A stretch of 64,000 bases of DNA from Xiphydria camelus. Its lineage: Eukaryota; Arthropoda; Insecta; Hymenoptera; Xiphydriidae. The notes under the pieces are model-generated. The model ran no database searches and was not told the DNA's origin. It saw nothing but the letters and a program-made list of their open reading frames with translations. Positions 41,956-53,309 of this stretch are shown piece after piece. The translations under genes and the position numbers were made by a program. Where the stretch lies: assembly GCA_963678675.1 (NCBI GenBank), contig OY783200.1:18282603-18346602 (forward strand), written 5' to 3'. Position 1 is the first letter of the stretch, and each line of letters opens with the position of its first letter.

Positions 41956-42539
41956 CCCTTCGTTGCTCACGTGGGGTGTAGGTTACATCCCAGCCTCCTT
42001 TTTTTGCATGCCACTAGTTTTTTTGGGGGGGTTTGCACTTTCAGTACCTACTTTTCGAGAACATTTCATTAAAAAATTTGGCACCAAAAGCGCAAGACAA
42101 AACCGATTTGTTTATCCGACAAAATGCTGCAAAGAGTTAAAAAGTGATTTTTAACAATCTAATTCATTTAATATTTTATATTTTTCTATAAAACTTGTTC
42201 CAATTTGTTAATTTGTCCTTCGTTAATAAAACGAGAGTATGATAACTATCCTCAGTCTATTATTTATACTATTTTTTTTATAAAAATCGGCAGGGAGATC
42301 TGAGCGTCTGAAAACCGAGACCACGTGTACCGAGACTTCGAGTTTTGTTTTCAATTAGAAAACTACGAAATTTATTTTTTTTTATGTTTAGATCATTAGG
42401 CAATATCTCAAGCTTTAAAATAAAAAAAGTATTAAAAAATTTCAATGTTTCACTAAGAAAACGTTAATTTTTAACTGGGGTGTAGGGTACACCCCAGGTG
42501 AGCTTTCATGTTTCAAAAACCCATGTGAGTAACGAAGGG
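41956..42539. mobile_element. 584-bp TTAA-site MITE
   Basis: TTAA at 41952-41955 and TTAG at 42540-42543 flank ends CCCTTCGTTGCTCACGTGGG and, inverted, CCCTTCGTTACTCACATGGG. A second inverted pair, GGGGTGTAGGTTACATCCCA and GGGGTGTAGGGTACACCCCA, lies inside each end. No coding capacity is seen. Confidence 0.85.
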
Positions 42540-42712
42540 TTAGTGGCAAAATATTCTTTGAATGATCGAGCGCGCGCGCGTAGTGGTGTTCTACCTTTAC
42601 TACAGAGTGAGAATTACCTAATAATAATGTAAAATTTTATGAAATTTAAAAAAGTTTTATAACGGTACCTACCTACTCTGAATCAATGCAGGAAATGATT
42701 TTATGTTTGTAA

Positions 42713-43586
42713 CCCTCTGGCGGGCGCGCCTGCGGCAAAATGCCGCAAATTTACATTTTTCTTTTATAACTAAGATATGGCGAGCCCTGTAGTATTGCGC
42801 GTCTAGGTATTCTTCGTCCACGTTATTGGCTCTGCCTACCGGCAGATTTAGTGCCATATGCCATTTCTGCTCAGTTGTTGCAGACGTTCGGTTCGAAGCG
42901 GTTTCAATTTGCGATTTGTTTGCCGCAGCGTGCTCAGTCATGTAAGTTTTATTTATTATTAAATTTGTTGTATTATGTAATATTGTTAACATTTTTTATA
43001 TTATGTTTGTCAACATTGTGGGAAAAATACTTGTAAGAAGCACAGTAACATTATTGTCAAGTATCTAGAATGTGAGCAGGGAGAACAAATGGAAGTTGAA
43101 TAATTTAATTTTTGTTTTGTTTTTGAGAGTTTATATTTTAGTCTATACTTCTTTGGTTTCTATTTATTTCGAAAAATATATTTTTTTCAGTTCAATAGAA
43201 CAGTACAGGTTAAAGGAAGTTGAATAATGTAATTTTTGTTTTAAAAAGTTTATATTTTAGTTTATATTATTTTCTTCACAGTTTACATTTTTTTTCAAAA
43301 TGCTTATACATATATTATTTTAGTTTAATAAAATAATTCAGCAATATTCTTTTAGTTTAATAAAATAATTAAGCAATATTCTTCTAGTTTAACAAAATAA
43401 TTAAGCAATATTCTTTTAGTTTAATAAAATGATTAAGCAATAAGCATGGTACCTTTGACTTATTTTGCTACATAGAACATATTTTCTTGGTTGTTTGTGA
43501 ACTAAAAAAGTGAAGAATTAAATACGGTGTAAATGCCGCGGCGCGACCGCTCATGGGAATTCCAGTAGCGCGCCCGACGGAGGGGG
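42713..43586. mobile_element. 874-bp TTAA-site-like element with CCCTCTGGCGGGCGCG ends
   Basis: GTAA at 42709-42712 and TTAA at 43587-43590 flank CCCTCTGGCGGGCGCGCC and, inverted, CCCCCTCCGTCGGGCGCGCT. GCGGCAAAATGCCGC near the left end is itself a hairpin. A tandem array fills 43312-43442. Frames at 42669-42992 (minus) and 42851-43036 (plus) are unrecognised. Confidence 0.7.
43312..43442. repeat. 35-bp AT-rich tandem repeat, about four copies
   Basis: TTTAGTTTAATAAAATAATT followed by (A)AGCAATATTCT recurs, with the last copy diverged. Confidence 0.85.
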
Positions 43587-43590
43587 TTAA

Positions 43591-43756
43591 TGAATTAATT
43601 TAATTTCATGTGTTGTTGAATGTTGCACATTAATTTAGTCGTGCATAATATTTCTATAAATCAATTATTTCGAGTGTCTAATAAGTTGACAAATAATATT
43701 TGATTACGTAAATTGATACTATATTTAGCCAATTTTAAGAGACTATCCAATACAAG
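43591..43756. other. AT-rich spacer
   Basis: Nothing recognised. Confidence 0.4.
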
Positions 43757-43854
43757 GAGTAATGGTAAGTCGAGATAATGTCCAAATGATGTTCTGTCTT
43801 AAGGGGTCATCAAATGGACGTCATTCGGATGTCAACTTGACTTACCATCTCTCT
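43757..43854. repeat. 98-bp imperfect hairpin
   Basis: AATGGTAAGTCGAGATAATGTCCAAATGATGT at the left pairs with mismatches to the right arm, ACGTCATTCGGATGTCAACTTGACTTACCATC, around a short loop. Confidence 0.55.
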
Positions 43855-43914
43855 TTGGGTGTAATCAATATATTGAATATATTGTTCTGTAAAGATTATA
43901 TATTAATATATAGA

Positions 43915-44036
43915 TGAGGAGCACAGTTCCAAAACTCGTTTAGTCCATTCGCAGTTTGTCCTATAATTGCTAATAGTTTAGCGATTATAAGACAAACTGC
44001 GAATGGACTAAATGAGTTTTGGAACTGTGCTCCTCA
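43915..44036. repeat. Near-perfect 122-bp hairpin
   Basis: TGAGGAGCACAGTTCCAAAA, CTCGTTTAGTCCATTCGCAG and TTTGTC..TATAATTGCTA pair almost base for base with the right arm ending CTGTGCTCCTCA. Arms are about 57 bp with only two or three mismatches. No TIR-family word of other elements here is shared. Confidence 0.85.
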
Positions 44037-44189
44037 GATATATTATATACGTAGATATATTCCTACAAGTATATAATACTTATGTATAATAGTATTGTTG
44101 ACGTAACTACTCACTAAATATTATCCTGAGTTTGTTTCAGAAGTGCTTCAAGAAACATCAATGCAACGTGAAATGTTCCGCTTCACATT
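44037..44189. other. AT-rich spacer
   Basis: Nothing recognised. Confidence 0.4.
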
Positions 44190-44405
44190 AAGAGAATTAA
44201 ATCTAGTCATAATAATTATTTTGGCTATAACTATTCATGTTTGGTAGCCAATACTAGTTACTGTAATTGCCACTATTACTTTTAATTACAGGAACTTAAA
44301 AAATGATTGCAACAACTGTGAGAAATTAGTACTCATTAACAAAATCAAATTATTCTCACCGACATACTCATAGTTGCTATAACTACGAGTACGATTTTAC
44401 CGAGT
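44190..44405. mobile_element. AGTTGT-family MITE copy 7
   Basis: AAGAGAATTAAATCTAGTCA then TATTTTGGCTATAACTATTC and ATAGTTGCTATAACTACGAG at the end. Middle words ACTAGTTACTGTAATTGCC and TTTTAATTACAGG fit the family. Confidence 0.65.
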
Positions 44406-44736
44406 TTAGCCATGTTTTGGCATGTTTCCGAAACAAAATCAGAAAACTTTTTATAGGAATACAAATATGAGAATAATCTTCAAATTTTGAGAAACAATTC
44501 TCTCAGATAGATTCTGCGCTATCAAGATATAACCATTTAATTTCTTCATATTTCAATAAAATTTCTAAATGTATTAACAAAATGTTATTATGTCGTTCGA
44601 AAATATATTAATTTATTAATCATAGCCCTAAGAAATGATTTCACTTAATTATATTTTCAAGCGAAACGAACAATAAAACTTTGATCCTGAAGTAATACAA
44701 GTTTTCTTTTAAAAGTCAGTGTACAATTGAAGAAGA
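44406..44736. other. AT-rich DNA
   Basis: Nothing recognised. Confidence 0.4.
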
Positions 44737-45333
44737 ATGCATAAACGAGGATGCGTTTCCGTTGATTTCGCGCGACAGAGAGACGAGAGTTTTCCTACCT
44801 CGAGAGCAAAAGAGATCGTCTATCGTGCGCGCGCGGGATGCTGGGATATTTTAGCTCACCGCGGTGTACGGCCTAACGCGAGTAATACTTCGCCTGTCTC
44901 GTGTCAAGCGCGGGTCAAGCCGAGCAAAGTCTGGCTTCTTTGCGGGCGCATCTCCAATTAACGCGCGACGAGTGTATTCTTCGGAGCCGACGGGCACGGG
45001 TGCGGGAGTACAAAGAAAGACATTAACGCGCACTCGAGGACCGAGAAGAGAAATAATTATCGGATAAAGAGTCTCTGTAAAAAAAAGTTGCTACAGCTAC
45101 CGCGGTTTCGTTCCCCGAATGAGAAGAGGAGGTGCGTGCCACGAAGGGTACTAATTACTTCTGAGATTTCCACAGCGATCCACGGACGCGCCGTGGCGAG
45201 CTCATTCAATTCAACAAATGTATTCGCGTATTACTTCCCACGTAGCACTTATGAATACGCGTTTCTACGTATGTTGAAAGTGTCGATTGCATATCTAATC
45301 CGCGTGACAATATATTATGCAATTATACACGTA
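44737..45333. other. CpG-rich segment without supported exon
   Basis: Frames on both strands (44737-44961, 44851-45033, 45088-45477) lack domains. Possibly regulatory or untranslated. Confidence 0.4.
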
Positions 45334-45520
45334 TACTCGGGGAGAAGAATAGTTGCGGTGACTACTTTCTGGCGACAAGTATTCGAGTTTGGTAATCAGC
45401 ATGTTTTTTTTGTAGTTTTCGCAATTATTTCTTTAATTACAGTAATTAAAAATAGTGGCGATGATTATAAAAACTAGTGCTGATTAACAAACTCTAATAG
45501 TTACCGTCAACATACATAGA
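45334..45520. mobile_element. AGTTGT-family MITE copy 8
   Basis: After TA: CTCGGGGAGAAGAATAGTTG, then GGTGACTACTTTCTGGCGAC, TTCGAGTTTGGTAATCAGCA and CTAGTGCTGATTAACAAACTC. Confidence 0.7.
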
Positions 45521-45829
45521 CAGTTGGACATTTTATGTTTTGTTGTTAAAAAGTAATGCTTCTAAGCATTTTTTTTTGTAAAATTTAACATATTTTCGTG
45601 TGTTATAATATTTTAAAATACTACATGTATTCATTTATTTTAACACTTGAAATCTAACTTCTCTGTAGAAAGCAAGAAATTACATCTTGATTTTTTGTTG
45701 AGATTATACCATTTGCAAAATATATAAAGCGATCAGTTAAAATGACGAAAATTAAATGTTGCTTTAACTTAGAAAAATCGTTCAATTTATATTAAATATT
45801 TGACATAATTCTTATATTACATTTTAATA
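45521..45829. other. AT-rich spacer
   Basis: Nothing recognised. Confidence 0.4.
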
Positions 45830-45830
45830 C

Positions 45831-46336
45831 ACACGGAGAAAAACGAATTTGTAATGAAGAGCACTGAGAGAGTGCCCAGATTTTGGCACTGACAATGAGT
45901 ACCCAGATTCTAGCACTATGTGATCGACTGTGTGATACTGGAATGACAACTCGAATTTTTGGAAATTATTGTCATACAAAATAGCATTTCATTCCCCTCA
46001 TATGGCAAAAATTGGTACCTATAATATAGCATATTATAAAATAATTTGGAATTTTTTGCAATACGACTAACGTGTATATAGAGGAAAGTAAAGTACTGTT
46101 TATCTTATTTTCCAATTCCCAAAAAATAAAAAATTATTCAAAAATATGCGATATTGTATTAATTGTTGCCATACGAGGGGAATGAAATACTATTTTTTAC
46201 GGCAACATTTTACAAAAATTCAAGTTATCACTCTAGTTTCACATAGTCGATCACATAACTCCAGAATCTAGGTACTCAAAGCCAGAATAAGGGCACTCTC
46301 AATGCTCTCCATTTCAAATCTATTTTTCTCCGTGTA
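45831..46336. mobile_element. 506-bp MITE with CACGGAGAAAAA ends
   Basis: ACACGGAGAAAAACGAATTT and, inverted, TACACGGAGAAAAATAGATT. Subterminal GAGAGTGCCCAGATTTTGGC and TGAGTACCCAGATTCTAGCA correspond to inverted copies at the right. ATAGCATTTCATTCCCCTC also pairs inside. No coding capacity. Confidence 0.8.
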
Positions 46337-46419
46337 GAAGCTTCTATTTAAATCAACACAAAAATGTGAGTGGACCACTTGGGACGTGTAAATTGTATTT
46401 AATTTGACATAAAATTTCC

Positions 46420-46475
46420 TATTGTGCAGTTATCGCGACTGTATTCGATTTTCTTAGTATCGGATATAAACAGAG
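46420..46475. mobile_element. AGTTGT-family fragment, copy 9
   Basis: CAGTTATCGCGACTGTATTC and GATTTTCTTAGTAT resemble the right end of the family. Short, so a weak call. Confidence 0.4.
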
Positions 46476-46505
46476 TGTAAATATCTCTACATATATGGCA
46501 TAATA

Positions 46506-46668
46506 TAATTGTGGAGGTGTTTTTCAAAAAGCGTTATTTCCAAAAACTTCGTCTACTGAGGTACAGGTGGCATCACGCTCTACATGACGTAGTGCTACAG
46601 TTTTCTTGCTTTCCTGCAAAATTATGCCAAATGGAAATAACGCTTTTTGAAAAACACCTCCACAATTA
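46506..46668. mobile_element. 163-bp MITE with 37-bp perfect ends
   Basis: TAATTGTGGAGGTGTTTTTC and AAAAAGCGTTATTTCC at the left are matched exactly by the inverted right end. TA adjoins both ends. The centre is unrelated single-copy sequence. Confidence 0.85.
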
Positions 46669-46879
46669 ATTACATTATAATTCGAAAGACAAATATAACA
46701 TATGTCTAGGATATTTCATGAATATATGTATGTACATCCTACATATAAAGTATTGTATATTAATACAATGTCTCGTATGCATAAATAAATATTTTAGAAA
46801 ATGTTTAGTCTATTTCTTTAGTTTTTGAGTCCACAAGCACGTAGCATGAGATTTAGTTTCTCATAGATGCTTATCGATA
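46669..46879. other. AT-rich spacer
   Basis: Nothing recognised. Confidence 0.4.
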
Positions 46880-48520
46880 ATATCAATTTGGTGCTGATAC
46901 GCGTGTGGGGGCAGATTTCGCATGCTTATTCCGCTAGGCCCTTTCATTACAGCCGGGCGAACAATTCGGCCTCAAAGACAATCCAGTCGGGTTATTTCCA
47001 TCGTCCGAAAGTGGAGTACCGTGCCGCGGCGGTTCATCTCGACGGAGAATGGACGAGAAAAAGAAAACGCGCGCACGAGGTGGATGGGAAATTCGAGATA
47101 TTCTTAGACAAGACAAGCCCATTAGGCGCCACCGAGAGTGTCAGCGGTTAAATCCTTCGGGCCGAAATCAAAGCACGGATAGAGGTGCCTACTTGAGTTT
47201 GGTTTTAACTTTTTGCCCCACCCTCTCTCCGGGTTTTCACTTTTTACGCGCCGCACTCGTCGTCGTCATCATTGTACGAACCTGGAGCGTACCTTACCCA
47301 CACGCGCGACCGAGTTACACATGCGAAGAGAGCGGAGGGTCGGGTGGCCCGCGTGCCATCCCACTTCAAGTCGACCCGCGCGCCGCACCACCGCAACGAC
47401 TCTATCACCATGTGGCCGCGCGCGCGCGACACGTTTTCCGTCCTAACGTTTTCATTACCATCGTTTCGACCGCAGCTTAATTTACTACGGCCAGCGCGTC
47501 TGCGGGAAATGCCATAGGATTTGCCGTTTTCATCATCGGGGACGCCTATTACGCCGACCACGGATTTAATTTATAGTACATGTCGGCGGGATCGAGACGC
47601 GGAACGGTAGACCGCAAGAAAGCAAAGGAGACTTCCTCCAACCGGGAGAGAGGGATCTTCTTCGCTCCGCCACGCGCTCTTTCCTATCGAGCACCCGCAG
47701 TCCGCGCCGGGAGAGGGCCAGTGAAGCCGTCAACGTTGTGTCCCGCACGCGCGGCAGTGAGTCACTGCTGAAGAACGACCGCCTTCTGAAAGGGAAAGCA
47801 AACACATTGTTGCTCGTGAACGAGCCCCCCCCCCCCCCTTCCACACTTCAAAGCCACACTGTGTAGAGCACGACGTGGACCCAGTACATTAGCAACCACA
47901 ACACAACATCCGAATTGGTCGAAGGTAGTGTGACAGGGGTGGAGGCGAGTAGGGCCAAAGAGGCTTTGACAGCTGTTGGTTGAGTTTTGCTTTCAGGGAG
48001 AGACGTCGATTCCCTCGTCCTCTTCGCGCAGTTCCCCGCATTTTCGGTAACGTCAGCCCACTTCAAACGGTCGTTCCGCTTGGTGGGCCTTGGCTACTGC
48101 GCTCACTTTTGGGGCTTGCTCAGGAAAGTTGCACTTCTGCTCAGAGAGGGGAAGACAAAATAACTGCACTCTCGGTTCGAGTGTGCCGCGAGTGCAGCCT
48201 TTCTTGTTTGTACGGTTGATTTGTAGCGGTCGCTGAAGACATTGCTACAGCGGTGGTGCGGGTTCCGGTGTCGCTTCGTGTAATGGCGAAAGGGAGAGGG
48301 GTATCGATAGGGGTGGCCCGGCAAGGGTGATCGGAGGAAGTTGACTTGGTGGTGGTCTCGCCCTCGCGAACCTCGAGTGAATCTTGAGATGACTTCATCC
48401 TCGTCATCCTCTATAAGTGTACCTACCGGTGAAAGAATGAAATAACCTTTCTCTTCGGATTACGGGATCTTGAGAGGGCGAAGCAGAAGCGGGAGGATTG
48501 GGAGGGCTTTCGAGATCCTC
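46880..48520. other. 1.6-kb CpG-rich island, largest in the window
   Basis: Long overlapping frames on both strands (up to 143 codons at 47049-47480) lack domains. A poly-C tract lies at about 47826-47838. Its size and composition fit a promoter with untranslated exons or conserved regulatory DNA. No TATA box or splice pair could be assigned with confidence. Confidence 0.4.
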
Positions 48521-49270
48521 ACACACTATCATATAGGTATCCTTATGTTGCGTGTGGAATAGAACGCAAGAGTCTCGATTGTGGAGGAATGTTACGCGGC
48601 TCGCTGCTTTTTTGGGAAGATGTAAATGAGAGGAGGTTCTTGGAGAGTAGTTCAGAATTTTATTGTCAAAAAAGTTATGCGAAAGGACGTTAACAGAACT
48701 GTCTGAAACCGACAAAAGTATTAATGCCATCTCAAATATATCGATCAATATAAATATCCATAAATTAAGTTAGTTTTACTCTTCTATGAACCACCGGAAT
48801 ACTGGTGGATAGACTTGGATCTAATCATGCCAAAATAATAGAAAAACTATAGAAATCTTTCCTCCCAAGTTAATAAAGTAGTCCAAAAAGTAACGTTACA
48901 TTTCCCCACTAAGATAGACACAATGAGTTCCTAAGAAGAGCCATAAATTTAACATATCTTCGCAAATCGAGAGTTAATTAATGTAGCTGTGATATTCCTA
49001 AGTGTGCTCAGTAAAATGTCGATATCGATCGTTCGCGTCAAAGTAAATACACGACCGTCACTTCTTTCTATTTGAATCGACGTGAAATGGAATAGCAAAC
49101 AATACATGGAGATTGTTTCATGCCGGTACATTTGATTGAATTTTGAAATTCATTTACTCGAGAACGGTGTAAGAGATCGTTGGCAGACAAGTCATAAAAA
49201 ATCAACATTTTACGACGAATATGTATGTGGGTTCCCGGATGACTATGAGTCGTGCAACACCCTGTATATA
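48521..49270. other. Unassigned DNA with one solo mariner-like end
   Basis: Minus-strand frame 48404-48748 (114 codons) is unrecognised. Near 49247-49262, GCAACACCCTGTATATA looks like a TA-flanked CAGGGTGTTGC end, but no partner was found. Confidence 0.35.
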
Positions 49271-49279
49271 AGAAAGGAT

Positions 49280-51900
49280 ATGTAGTACACTCTGGAATGA
49301 TCGTCTATGGGATGATTAGAGCTCCTTCGGGGGAAGCCATAAATAGGAGAGTAATATTGGAATGGGGTCTCGTGCGCGGATAACGCAAATACCCCTCATT
49401 TCTCTCTCCATGCGAGGCACATATGTATGTACTGTACGATATATACTTCTCGATTATTAATTTCCTCTCTCGCGGCGATACCAGTAGTCACTTTGTCTAT
49501 CAGCGGCGCTAATTTTTCACCCCACTTTAATATACATTTTTTACTTCATTCATTCCGATCATTCCTGAAATATTGAAATTCAAATTCTATTTATTCCTCT
49601 TCTCGAGATACATACCATAAGTTTCAATTATTAATTTTTACACGCAAAGCAATGTTAATAATCACTAGCAATCTACTGATTGCAATAATTTTTTACTGTT
49701 TTGATATAGGTTTTTTATTTGCCCCACGCAGTACTAGACTTCTGCACTCTTGGGATAGGTCGATCCGACATAAGTATACGATAAAAGTTTCTTTGGAGGA
49801 AGCCTTATAGAAAAACCAATATTCGGTTGGTGTCTCGAATGCGAACAATGCAGACTCCATTTATTATTCCTTTCAAAGCACGTACACATTATTTTTCAGT
49901 GATTGATTTCGATAGTCGTTCGTAGAGATGCCGGTAATCACTTGCAATCTGCCGGCCGTGATTGTATTTCGTTTTTTAAACATAAATGTTTTATTTTATC
50001 CACACGTAACGTACATCTGCATATTTTATTTAGGATACTTCAGAATGTTAATATGAGAGTTCTTCCACAAGGGAAGTTAAACAGGAAAACCCCAATATTA
50101 GGTTAAAATCCTACCTGCGATCAAAGGCAAATTCTACGAGGATATGTACGATATAATCGGGATTCGTGTTGTAAAAATTCTAACTTTATTTAATTCAGAT
50201 TAGAAACATTATTTTTTTACATAGTCTCCCGCCCTAGAAATATATTTTTCCCATCGGATTGGGAGCTTTTTTATTCCATCATCGTAGAAACTCTTCGGAC
50301 GTTCTTATAGCCATTGGAGCACAAATGCTTCCACCGCGTCGTTGTCATCGAAACGTTGGCCCCCAAGCGCTTCTTTGAAGGGTCCACAAAGATGGAAATC
50401 ACAAGGGAACAAGTGGGGACTATACGGCGAATATTCCAGCATTTTCCAGCCTAATGCATCCAATTTTTACCTTGTGGCATTGGCCGCATGAGGCCTAACG
50501 TTGTCATGCAAAAGAATGACACTTCTGACCGATTGCTTCTTCCTTTTCCTTCGAAATGAAAATTTCGTGGAATCCTGTAATTCGCAATAATATTGTGCCT
50601 TAATCGTGCGTCGATCGTGGAGAAAGTCAACGTGAGAAACACCTTGCCGATCAAAAAACACGGTTGCCATTACCTATCCGATATTTTCACGCCATCCAGA
50701 AAATTCTTTGTGCCATGCAAACACACGAGTTTTTGACAGGGTGTTGTCCCCGAACTGTGCCTGTAATCGCCGCAAAATTTCGGTTGGATTCACCTCCTCG
50801 TTGGCAAAAAACTTGATTTTAATCCGTTGCTCCACGGAGACATGCACTTCTGTCTCGTTCATGGTTTCTTTTCATATTAAAGGGACTCTAGCAAATTCCG
50901 GTCAGTACTCCCCTCTCCCTAACGGCACAGGCCATCTACGCATCAACTCCTTCAAGGTCACGGACCCCTCCGTAATTTTAAAACAAATCAGTCCCGTTTG
51001 TATTTCATACACTCTCTTATTTTTTCTTCTCAAGACGTATACTCTCTGTGTATTTTTTAATTATTAATTTTTCCTTCGTACAATAGTGACGATAGTCATT
51101 TGTAATCTAGCACCGGCGATAATTTTCCGTTACTTCAATATAAATTCCTTATTTCATTCCCCCTATAGGATTACATCCGCGTGTTTGGAATTGGATACTT
51201 TAGAATAATCATCCACGAGATGATGAAAGTTCCCTCGGAGGAAGCACAAAGAAAAATCAATATCGAGAGTCGGGGCCACAACCGCGAACAAAGTAGATTC
51301 TACTTGTTTCTCTCTTCAATGCGTATACCTAGTATAAATTATTTTTCGATCATTAAATTTCCATTTCATGAAGATGATAATGACTTGAAACTCAAGTACA
51401 CTACAATTTGAATACAAATTTTTATTTGATTCGTATGAGATTGCATTTATAAGTTTCGGATGAGGCAGGTCATGAAACGTGATCCACTCTGGAATGTTAA
51501 CAATTATTCCTTCGAGGAATGCGATACAGAAAAGCAATATTGAATTGGAATTCCTTGAATGTACAGACAACACAAATTGTAATTATTCCTTCCCTCGAAG
51601 CGCATAACATCTGCAGCTGCAGTGACATATTTCCATCATTTTAACGTAATTACTGTCTTTCACTCGCACAGGATTACGTCTGAGACTGGAATGTGATAAT
51701 CATTATACCAGAATAATCATCCACGAGACGACGAAAGTTCCTTTGGGGGAAGCCATACAGGAAAACCAATATTTGACCGGGGTCTCAACTACGAACAACG
51801 CAAATGCCACCTATTCTTTTCCTCGAGCCACATACGAGTACTACATCTCGATTATTAATTTCCCCTCGCACGGCGATGCTGGTAGCCGTCGCGCTTGCGA
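49280..51900. repeat. Degenerate long-unit tandem array, at least six copies
   Basis: A consensus like AAGTTCCTTTGGAGGAAGCC, then AAAAACCAATATT, GGTCTCGAATGCGAACAACG, TTCCTTTCCCTCGAAGCAC and CTCGATTATTAATTTCC recurs at about 49321, 49790, 50062, 51228, 51505 and 51738. Units vary from about 230 to 470 bp. The gap between the third and fourth is widened by a mariner copy (about 50160-50890). Copies are diverged, so the array is old. Confidence 0.75.
50209..50862 (-). pseudogene. Decayed, internally deleted mariner transposase
   Basis: On the minus strand an N-terminal helix-turn-helix region (NPTEILRRLQAQFGD and RVFAWHKEF, 50862-50674) is followed, after a deletion of roughly 100 residues or more, by MATVFFDRQGVSHVDFLHD with the first catalytic D, then LLHDNVRPHA with the second. 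After a frame change comes YSPHLFPCDFHLCGP with the third, and GGQRFDDNDAVEAFV. A stop lies after LQWL and the end is FYDDGIKKL..RWEKYISRAGDYV. D2-D3 spacing fits the DD34D of mariner. Terminal repeats were not identified. Dead, by deletion, stop and frameshift. Confidence 0.85.
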
Positions 51901-52339
51901 TGCGATGCAAGCGATAGCGATGCTGACCCGTATGACTCATTGATTCCTCTGTCTCGCTATGTCTCTCTTGCCATCGCGGAACGGGGTTTATAGGTGTGCT
52001 AAGCATTCCAGACAGTGGGTAGATCATAGGCTCAACTAAGCGCGGGCAGAGCTCGGCGAGTAGATAGGTAGGTGGTAGATAGGTAGGAACGGTGCGGTAT
52101 TCACCGCGAGAGCGCGCACGATTGTCCGTGCAAACGAGTTTCGCAACTCGGTATAATGACGTCATTTGGGACGACGCGCACTCCTGGCACAGATACCCTC
52201 GCGATCCTACTTATCCCCGCGATGATGACTCGCGCTGAAAGACAATGGGCAAATTGTGCGTAGTTCCACCGATGAAATTAATACTGGCAAATTGTGATGG
52301 TCATGATAGTTGATGATCCGCGGGACTGTTGTAGATGTA
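51901..52339. other. GC-richer segment with TAGG microsatellite
   Basis: GTAGATAGGTAGGTGGTAGA at about 52060-52090. A minus-strand frame (51785-52165) is unrecognised. Confidence 0.4.
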
Positions 52340-53050
52340 ATGACTCCACAGTAATAGTTCACATCCAATAGTCTGTATCTTTCAATAGAGTAGGTACACA
52401 CCCAACACATCAAATCTTCGAATAGTCCATACCTCCGAACAATTTGCACTAAATAGTCCACATCAAATAGCCCACGCTAAATAGTCTACAGTATATAAAC
52501 CACACTGAATAGTTCATATCCCCGAATAGACCACATCCGATATTCTTTATACAGGTAGTTCATACCCGAGACTCCGAGAGTGGATAGAGCTTTTTTTTTA
52601 GTTTGCTGCATGCGTGAACAAATAATGATCTATGCAATTTGGAATTTTATTAATAGATTGCCACAGAGAAAATAGGGCAGGTTAACCGAACCGCTAATAA
52701 GTTTGTATATATGCGGCAAATTTGAAATAGGCTCTAAACACTCTCGAAGTATGGGCGCGAGCATCTTATATATGATAGTCCTCCTTCCAATAATCCATAC
52801 ATCTTAACAGTTTATGTCTCCAACTAGTTCACTTCCCAACAGTTCATACCAGAGTTAAATCCACACTAAACAGTCCACATCAAATAGCCTATGCCAAATA
52901 GTCCACACTAAATAGACCGCAAACAGTCCACACCCGATAGTCTTTATATCCGATAACCCTCCTTCCAATAAACCATACTTCCAAACAGTCTGTATCTCCA
53001 AATGGTCCACTTCTCACTCCCCGAAAAACTTTTTAATAGTTCACTACTTT
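52340..53050. repeat. Minisatellite of AATAGTCCACAC-type words, split by a MITE
   Basis: AATAGTCCACACTAAATAGT, AATAGTCTACAG, AATAGCCCACGCT, GAATAGTCCATACC and similar words repeat about every 13-20 bases over two stretches (52340-52549, 52769-53050). The MITE at 52550-52768 sits between them. Confidence 0.8.
52550..52768. mobile_element. 220-bp MITE related to the 52-2479 foldback
   Basis: The left end TACAGGTAGTTCATACCCGA and GAGTGGATAGAGCT matches TACAAAGTGTTCACACCCAG and GAGTGGATGGAGCT at 52. The right end AAATAGGCTCTA..GTATGGGCG corresponds to AAATAAGCTCCA..GCCTGGGCG at 2435-2466, and ATGCGGCA precedes both. It is a deletion derivative of the same family. Confidence 0.75.
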
Positions 53051-53309
53051 ACCACACCCGTTAACGTTGATGCACTTCCAAGCACGCAGTAATAAATTTA
53101 CGAACACACATCCATTGTTACCAAAGGATGTAGTCATTTTTTAACTAGAAAATGTTCTTAATCCGTCACTCTAATGGTAGGTATAAAATAAGATAGTCCT
53201 TTTTACAAACTCAAGCATTATTCACTAAACCAAGATAATTTAATAAACATATGTGTATGAAACAACAAGTATAAACGTTCATTGGAATGTCGAAATAGTA
53301 TAACTTTTT
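53051..53309. other. AT-rich spacer
   Basis: Nothing recognised. Confidence 0.4.

Noticed and set aside
47049..47480. 143-codon frame in the largest CpG island
   Set aside because: Other frames on both strands are equally open and there is no recognisable domain.
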